Positions 59,252-64,000 of a stretch of 64,000 bases of DNA are shown here, one piece after another; positions within the stretch are counted from its first letter, which is position 1; every line of letters starts with the position of its first letter. Source of the DNA: Agrococcus pavilionensis RW1 (GTDB lineage: Bacteria; Actinomycetota; Actinomycetes; Actinomycetales; Microbacteriaceae); the NCBI RefSeq assembly GCF_000400485.1, contig NZ_ASHR01000035.1, positions 1 through 64,000 of the forward strand, read 5' to 3'. Made by a program: the position numbers and the translations under genes. Below the pieces are notes generated by a model. It did not search any database, was not told the origin of the DNA, and saw only the letters and a program-made list of their open reading frames with translations.

Positions 59252-60010
59252 ATGGACATCACCGGGCAGGTCGCCCTCGTCACCGGCGGAGCATCGGGGC
59301 TGGGCCTCGCGACCACGCGCGCGCTGCTCGCGGCCGGCGCGAAGGTCGTCGTCGCCGACCTCGGCGGCACTCCGCAAGCCCAGGCCATCGAGCAGCTCGA
59401 GGGCGCGCGCTTCGCGGCCACCGACGTGCGCGACGAGGCCGCGGTCGCCGCGGCGCTCGACGTCGCCGCCGAGCTCGGCGACCTCCGCCTCGTCGTCAAC
59501 TGCGCCGGCGTCGCCGACGCAGCGAAGGTGCTCGGCAAGCGCGGCGTCTTCCCGCTCGAGACCTTCCAGCGCGTCATCGACATCAACCTCGTGGGCACGT
59601 TCAACGTCATCCGCCTCGCCACCGAGCGCATGGCCGCGCTCGAGCCGATCGGCGAGGAGCGGGGCGTGATCGTGAGCACCGCATCCGTCGCCGCCTTCGA
59701 CGGCCAGATCGGGCAGGCCGCCTACTCCGCGTCGAAGGCGGGCGTCGCCGGCATGACGCTGCCGCTCGCGCGCGAGCTCGCGGCGCTGCAGATCCGCGTC
59801 ATGACGATCGCGCCGGGCCTGTTCGAGACGCCGATGCTCGCGGGCCTGCCCGAGGCCGCGCAGGCTTCGCTCGGCCAGCAGGTGCCGCACCCCGCCCGGC
59901 TCGGCAAGCCCGAGGAGTACGCGCTCCTCGTCACGCAGATCGTCGCGAACCCCATGCTCAACGGCGAGACCATCCGGCTCGACGGCTCCATCCGAATGGC
60001 AGCGAGGTAG
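59252..60010 (+). CDS. Short-chain dehydrogenase, 3-hydroxyacyl-CoA dehydrogenase type 2 (HSD10-like)
   Basis: 252 residues. NAD motif [16 protein letters not shown] (about 12), NCAGV (about 88), catalytic YSASK (about 160) and the HSD10-typical tail from [15 protein letters not shown] to [15 protein letters not shown]. The family oxidises 3-hydroxy-2-methylbutyryl-CoA in isoleucine degradation. GAAGGG upstream fixes the ATG giving MDITGQ. First gene of a three-gene plus-strand operon with an acyl-CoA dehydrogenase (6-base gap) and thiolase. Confidence 0.93.
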   Translation: MDITGQVALVTGGASGLGLATTRALLAAGAKVVVADLGGTPQAQAIEQLEGARFAATDVRDEAAVAAALDVAAELGDLRLVVNCAGVADAAKVLGKRGVFPLETFQRVIDINLVGTFNVIRLATERMAALEPIGEERGVIVSTASVAAFDGQIGQAAYSASKAGVAGMTLPLARELAALQIRVMTIAPGLFETPMLAGLPEAAQASLGQQVPHPARLGKPEEYALLVTQIVANPMLNGETIRLDGSIRMAAR

Positions 60011-60016
60011 GTCACG

Positions 60017-61177
60017 ATGCGCTCGAGCTTCTACGACGACGAGCACGACGCGTTCCGCGAGAGCGTGCGCGAGTTCACCGCCCGCCACATCGCGCCCCAC
60101 TACGCGCAGTGGGAGGAGGCGGGCATGATCGGCGACGAGCTCTACCCGCTCATGGGAGAGGCGGGGCTCATCGGCATCGCCGTGCCCGAGGAGCACGGCG
60201 GCATGGGCGTCGACGACTACCGCTTCCGCATGGTCATCAGCGAGGAGTTCGCCCGCATCGGCGCCGCGTCCGTCAACGCGACGCTCGGCGTGCACGACGA
60301 CATCGTGCTCCCCTACCTCATGGACCTCGGCACACCCGAGCAGCTCGAGCGCTGGCTGCCGCCGATGGCCGCCGGCACCTCGATCGGCGCGATCGGCATG
60401 ACCGAGCCCGGCGCGGGCAGCGACCTGCAGGGCATCCACTCGAACGCCGTGCGCGACGGCGACGACTGGATCCTCAACGGCTCGAAGACCTTCATCACGA
60501 ACGGCTTCCACGCCGACAAGGTGCTCGTCTTCGCGCGCACCGACCCGGCGGCCGGCTCGCGCGGCTTCACGCTCTTCCTGGTCGAGGACGGCATGGCGGG
60601 CTTCGAGCGCGGCCGCAAGCTCAAGAAGCTCGGCCTGCACGCGCAGGACACGGCGGAGCTCTTCTTCAAGGACGTGCGCATCCCCGCCGCGAACGTCGTC
60701 GGCGAGCCGGGCCAGGGCCTCGTCTACCTCATGCAGCGGCTGCCGCGCGAGCGGCTGTCGATCGCGTGCGGCGCGCTCTCGTCGGCCGAGGCCGCCTACG
60801 ACTGGGGCCGCGAGTACGTCTTCCAGCGGCAGGCGTTCGGCGGCGCGGTCGGCGACCTGCCGACGGTGCGCTTCACGCTCGCCGAGCTCGAGACCGAGCT
60901 CGACGTGACGCGCGCCTACGTCGAGCGCTGCATCCTGGCGCTCAACGAGCAGCACCTCACGACCGTCGACGCCTCGAAGGCGAAGTGGTGGGCGACCGAG
61001 CTCGAGCAGCGCGTCATCACGCGCAGCCTGCAGCTGCACGGCGGCTACGGCTTCATGGACGAGTTCCCCATCTCGCGCGCGTTCCGCGACTCGCGCGTGC
61101 AGACGATCTACGGCGGCACGACCGAGATCATGAAGGAGATCATCGCGCGCGACATCGCGAAGCGCTCGAAGGCGTGA
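60017..61177 (+). CDS. Acyl-CoA dehydrogenase (long-/branched-chain type)
   Basis: 386 residues. IGMTEPGAGSDLQGI (about 131), GSKTFITNG (about 155) and LHGGYGFMDEFPISRAFRDSRVQTIYGGTTEIM (about 339-371). At the usual late Glu position it has Gly (IYGGT); the base is probably the Glu in LPRERLSIACGAL (about 245), as in long-chain and isovaleryl-CoA dehydrogenases. It may act on 2-methylbutyryl-CoA, given the HSD10-like and thiolase neighbours; chain length cannot be read directly. Confidence 0.92.
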   Translation: MRSSFYDDEHDAFRESVREFTARHIAPHYAQWEEAGMIGDELYPLMGEAGLIGIAVPEEHGGMGVDDYRFRMVISEEFARIGAASVNATLGVHDDIVLPYLMDLGTPEQLERWLPPMAAGTSIGAIGMTEPGAGSDLQGIHSNAVRDGDDWILNGSKTFITNGFHADKVLVFARTDPAAGSRGFTLFLVEDGMAGFERGRKLKKLGLHAQDTAELFFKDVRIPAANVVGEPGQGLVYLMQRLPRERLSIACGALSSAEAAYDWGREYVFQRQAFGGAVGDLPTVRFTLAELETELDVTRAYVERCILALNEQHLTTVDASKAKWWATELEQRVITRSLQLHGGYGFMDEFPISRAFRDSRVQTIYGGTTEIMKEIIARDIAKRSKA

Positions 61178-61207
61178 GCGATGCAGCGGCGGCGGAGGGG
61201 ATGACGG

Positions 61208-62389
61208 ATGCGTGAGGCAGTGATCGTCGACGCGGTGCGCACCGCGTCGGGCAAGGGCAAGCCGGGCGGCGCGCTGCACGGCGTGCACCCGGTCGACCTG
61301 CTCGCGAGCGTGCTCGAGCAGCTCGTCGCGCGCACGGGCATCGACCCCGCGATCGTCGACGACGTCATCGGCGGCTGCGTGCAGCAGGTCGGCGAGCAGT
61401 CGGGCAACGTGACGCGCAACGCCCTGCTCGCCGCCGGCTTCCCCGAGCACGTGCCCGGCACATCCATCGACCGGCAGTGCGGCTCGAGCCAGCAGGCCGC
61501 GACGTTCGCGGCGCAGGCGATCATGGCCGGCTCGCAGGACGTCGTGATCGCGTGCGGCGTCGAGTCGATGAGCCGGCTGCCGCTCGGCACCGCCGCGATC
61601 GAGCGCGACATCCACGGCGCCAGGCTCGCCGAGCGCTACCCCGACGGGCTCGTGCACCAGGGCATCTCGGCCGAGCTCATCGCCGCGAAGTGGGGCTTCA
61701 GCCGCGCCGAGCTCGACGACCTCGCCGCCCGCTCGCACGAGCTCGCCGCGGCGGCCGCGGCCGACGGCCGCTTCGACGGGGAGGTCGTGCCGATCGCGAC
61801 CCCGGCGGGCGAGCACGTGCGCGACGAGACCGTGCGTGCCTCGACGACGCGCGAGGGGCTCGCCGAGCTCAAGCCCTCGTTCGAGCACCCGCGCTACGCG
61901 GAGCGCTTCCCTCAGATCGAGTGGAGCATCACGCCCGGCAACTCCTCGCCGCTCACCGACGGCGCCTCGGCGGCGCTCATCATGTCGCGCGAGAAGGCGG
62001 ATGCGCTGGGCCTCCGACCGCGCGCCCGCTTCGTCGCGTTCTCGGTCGTGGGCGACGACCCGATCATGATGCTCACCGGCCCGATCCCGGCGACGGCGAA
62101 GGTGCTCGACCGGGCCGGGATGCGCATCGACGAGATCGACGCGTTCGAGGTGAACGAGGCGTTCGCGTCGGTGCCGCTCGCGTGGCTGCGCGAGACCGGC
62201 GCCGACCTCGAGCGCCTCAACCCGCGCGGCGGCGCGATCGCGCTCGGCCACGCGCTCGGCTCGTCCGGCACGCGGCTGCTCGCGACGCTCGTCAACGAGC
62301 TCGAGCACAGCGGCGGCCGCTACGGCTTGCAGACGATGTGCGAGGGCGCGGGGATGGCGAACGCGACGATCATCGAGCGTCTCGACTGA
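61208..62389 (+). CDS. Acetyl-CoA acetyltransferase (thiolase)
   Basis: 393 residues. Active-site Cys in DRQCGSSQQA (about 94), NEAFASVP (about 316), His in GHALGSSG (about 344) and CEGAGMANA with the second Cys (about 378). It cleaves 3-ketoacyl-CoA (such as 2-methylacetoacetyl-CoA) to acetyl-CoA and a shorter acyl-CoA. ATG chosen over an out-of-frame ATG seven bases upstream. It ends directly at a family A repeat block. Confidence 0.95.
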   Translation: MREAVIVDAVRTASGKGKPGGALHGVHPVDLLASVLEQLVARTGIDPAIVDDVIGGCVQQVGEQSGNVTRNALLAAGFPEHVPGTSIDRQCGSSQQAATFAAQAIMAGSQDVVIACGVESMSRLPLGTAAIERDIHGARLAERYPDGLVHQGISAELIAAKWGFSRAELDDLAARSHELAAAAAADGRFDGEVVPIATPAGEHVRDETVRASTTREGLAELKPSFEHPRYAERFPQIEWSITPGNSSPLTDGASAALIMSREKADALGLRPRARFVAFSVVGDDPIMMLTGPIPATAKVLDRAGMRIDEIDAFEVNEAFASVPLAWLRETGADLERLNPRGGAIALGHALGSSGTRLLATLVNELEHSGGRYGLQTMCEGAGMANATIIERLD

Positions 62390-62390
62390 C

Positions 62391-62590
62391 CCGCTCGTCG
62401 AGTAGCGCGCGCAGCGCGCGCCCCCGCTCGTCGAGTAGCGCGCGCAGCGCGCGTATCGAGACGGAGCAGGCCGGTCTCGATATGCCGCCTCCGGCGGCTA
62501 CTCGACCAGCGGAGGGGGGCGCCGCCTCCGGCGGCTACTCGACCAGCGGAGGGGGGCGCCACCTCCGGCGGCTACTCGACCGACGGTGCG
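62391..62590. repeat. REP-like family A repeat array
   Basis: Two CTCGTCGAGTAGCGCGCGC hairpin units, then GTATCGAGAC, GGTCTCGATATGCC and three CTCCGGCGGCTACTCGACC units at a period of about 41 bases. The last unit overlaps the 3' end of the glutathione peroxidase gene and provides its TAG stop. Confidence 0.85.
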
Positions 62591-63063
62591 GCGAGCGCCT
62601 GCTCCACCTGCGGCCGCAGCTCGTCGGGCGTCGTCGTCGGGGCGAAGCGCTCGATCACGCGGCCGTCGCGCCCGACGAGGAACTTGGTGAAGTTCCACTT
62701 GATCGCGCCCCCGAGCATCCCCTTCTTCTCGTCCTTGAGCCACTGGAAGACGGGATGCGTCGACGGGCCGTTGACCTCGATCGGTGCGAACATCGGGAAG
62801 CTGACGCCGTAGTTCTTCTGGCACACCTCGGCGATCTGGTCGGCCGAGTCGTGCTCCTGCTTGAAGGTGTCGGAGGGGAAGCCGAGCACGACGAGGCCCT
62901 CGTCCTGCAGCTCGCGGTAGAGCTGCTCGAGCCCCTCGAACTGCGGCGCGAGCCCGCACTGGCTCGCGGTGTTGACGACGAGCACGACCTTGCCCTCGAA
63001 GTCCTTGAGGTCGACCTGCTCGCCGGTGAGGGCCTCTGCCTGGAAGTCGCTGAGCGTCGTCAT
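62572..63063 (-). CDS. Glutathione peroxidase-family thiol peroxidase
   Basis: 163 residues. The peroxidatic Cys is in NTASQCGLAPQFEGLEQLY (about 36), followed by VLGFPSDTFKQEH (about 60) and the Trp motif KWNFTKFLVGRDG (about 124). Cys replaces selenocysteine, as in bacterial Gpx; actinobacterial members usually draw electrons from thioredoxin. It reduces peroxides in the cytosol. Its last codons and TAG stop lie in a family A repeat, so the end of the protein may have been changed by the repeat insertion. Confidence 0.93.
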   Translation of the reverse strand: MTTLSDFQAEALTGEQVDLKDFEGKVVLVVNTASQCGLAPQFEGLEQLYRELQDEGLVVLGFPSDTFKQEHDSADQIAEVCQKNYGVSFPMFAPIEVNGPSTHPVFQWLKDEKKGMLGGAIKWNFTKFLVGRDGRVIERFAPTTTPDELRPQVEQALAAPSVE

Positions 63064-63123
63064 GCCGCCACTCTGCCGCGCGTTGCTATGCGCGCCCCGA
63101 GAGCCGCGCACCCGCTCGCTCCC

Positions 63124-63184
63124 CGCAGAGTGCCGGAACTCTGCGATCTCCGGGCCTCAGGACGGCAGAGTGCGGGAACTCTGC
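63124..63184. repeat. Palindromic repeat, family B, two units
   Basis: CGCAGAGT(GCCGGA)ACTCTGCG at 63124-63145 and GCAGAGT(GCGGGA)ACTCTGC at 63165-63184. The core matches the array at 33067-33176 with a GGAACTCTGC variant. It lies between the 3' end of the MFS gene and the start of the peroxidase gene. Confidence 0.8.
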
Positions 63185-63196
63185 GACCCGGCCGGC

Positions 63197-64000
63197 TCAG
63201 GCGGGCGGGGTGGCGGATGCGGTGGGCGGGGCTGGTGCGTCGAGGCGCCGGCCTGACCACGCGGCCAAGGCCGCGACCAGCACCCCGGCGGCAGCGACCG
63301 CGACGAGCCAGCGGAAGTCGACGACCGTCACCAGCGCGCTGCCGAGCGCGAGCATGAGCATCTGCGGCACGTTGATCGAGACGTTGAGCGCCGCCGACGT
63401 GCGGCCCTGCAGCCGCGGCGGCGTGAGCCGCATGCGCAGCGTGACGACGCCGACGATGATCCACGGCACGCCGAAGCCGATGAGGGCCTGCGCGCCGCCC
63501 ATCGCGCCCCAGCGCATCCACGCCTCCGCGAGCGGCCACTGCACCGCGACGAACGCGACGACCGTGCCGAGCCCGAGGAGCGCGAGCCCCGCCGCGACGA
63601 GCCGTCGCTCGCCGAGCCGCCGCAGCACCGCCGCCGAGCACAGGCCGCCGAGCAGCGCGCCGACGCCCTGGATCGCCTGCGCGGGACCGAGCGCAGCCGG
63701 CCCCTCCTGCAGGCCGTGCTCGACGAGCGGGAAGATCGTCGCGTTCAGGAGCCCCGTGATGCCGAAGCCGAGCGCTGTCGCGATCGTCAGCAGCCGCAGC
63801 AGCGGGTCGGCGAGCAGCGCGCGGAAGCCGCCAGAGAGCTCGTGCCAGTAGGTCTCGCCCTCGAGGCGCGGCTCGGGCTCCGACTCCCGGATGCGGATCG
63901 TCGTGAGCAGCACCGCCATCGTGAGGAAGCCGGCGGCGGCGAGCACGACGACCGCGGCGGGTCCGGCGGCGACGTAGAGCGCGGCCCCGAGCGCGGGGCT
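63197..64000 (-). CDS. MFS transporter (partial, runs off the window)
   Basis: At least 267 residues, 5' end beyond base 64000. About six to seven membrane segments are visible; ESEPEPRLEGETYWHELSGGFRALLADPLLRLLTIATAL is the central loop followed by the second half, with TPPRLQGRTSAALNVSINVPQML (about 60 residues from the end), as in macrolide-type MFS_3 exporters. Probably an efflux pump of unknown substrate. Confidence 0.85.
   Translation of the reverse strand, partial: SPALGAALYVAAGPAAVVVLAAAGFLTMAVLLTTIRIRESEPEPRLEGETYWHELSGGFRALLADPLLRLLTIATALGFGITGLLNATIFPLVEHGLQEGPAALGPAQAIQGVGALLGGLCSAAVLRRLGERRLVAAGLALLGLGTVVAFVAVQWPLAEAWMRWGAMGGAQALIGFGVPWIIVGVVTLRMRLTPPRLQGRTSAALNVSINVPQMLMLALGSALVTVVDFRWLVAVAAAGVLVAALAAWSGRRLDAPAPPTASATPPA

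Noticed and set aside
59204-62308. A 1034-codon open frame antisense to the HSD10-like/acyl-CoA dehydrogenase/thiolase operon
   Set aside because: Its sequence is a compositional shadow (runs of R, A, E, H, D); the plus-strand genes have clear catalytic motifs.

Overview
The window is very GC-rich with dense, short-spaced genes, strong G/C bias at third codon positions, frequent GTG/TTG starts and ATGA/GTGA overlaps. With a trehalose TreX/TreY/TreZ set, an ETF plus cytochrome b operon and a recurring GGATGCG heptamer, this points to an actinobacterium, most likely of the family Microbacteriaceae. Genus placement is inference. I see no prophage, insertion sequence, integrase or CRISPR array. 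Mobile-looking sequence is limited to short palindromic repeats.

Layout. 1-0.5 kb: three tRNA genes (Glu, Asp, Phe). 0.5-8.3 kb: NAD(P)-binding oxidoreductase, a decayed ECF sigma-factor remnant, a flavin-binding PPOX-like protein, a desaturase/acyltransferase pair, a long acyl-CoA dehydrogenase/oxidase, an amidohydrolase and two tiny related membrane genes, one of them frameshifted. 8.7-18 kb: a GlxA-type regulator, an unknown 344-residue protein and the trehalose locus (treX-treY-membrane protein-treZ). 18-25 kb: YbaK-type deacylase, an ABC exporter pair, an EamA exporter, a DHFR-like reductase, tRNA-Gly and a secreted CAP/cell-wall-binding protein. 25-31 kb: TerC, lipoate ligase with unusual domain order, and three alpha/beta hydrolases around a TetR gene with twin operators. 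30.8-40 kb: a short UvrA-like ABC protein, a TPP enzyme, VanZ-like protein, nucleobase permease, MHS transporter and FAD oxidase. 40-42.4 kb: a two-component flavin monooxygenase-like operon ending in marR. 42.5-47.5 kb: two paralogous APH-fold kinases flanking a two-component system, then a small exported protein. 47.6-51.6 kb: MarR/MFS pair, TauE exporter and membrane proteins.

51.6-62.4 kb is a coherent acyl-CoA oxidation region. An etfB-etfA-cytochrome b operon is followed by two divergent operons: acyl-CoA dehydrogenase, hydroxyisobutyryl-CoA-hydrolase-like and enoyl-CoA hydratase genes on one side; HSD10-like dehydrogenase, acyl-CoA dehydrogenase and thiolase on the other. The gene content matches valine and isoleucine side-chain degradation, with electrons leaving through ETF. 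No ETF:quinone oxidoreductase lies in the window, so the cytochrome b encoded 2 bases after etfA is the obvious candidate membrane acceptor.

Signals that gene annotation does not explain: (i) two unrelated short repeat families inserted in frame into the cytochrome b gene, forming its long disordered linker; (ii) another palindrome family (core GCAGAGTG) at 33 and 63 kb; (iii) a very common TANNNT hexamer 6-7 bases before start codons, the mark of leaderless transcripts; (iv) the over-used heptamer GGATGCG; (v) paired palindromic operators at 29.8 kb and a large dyad at 59.1 kb.
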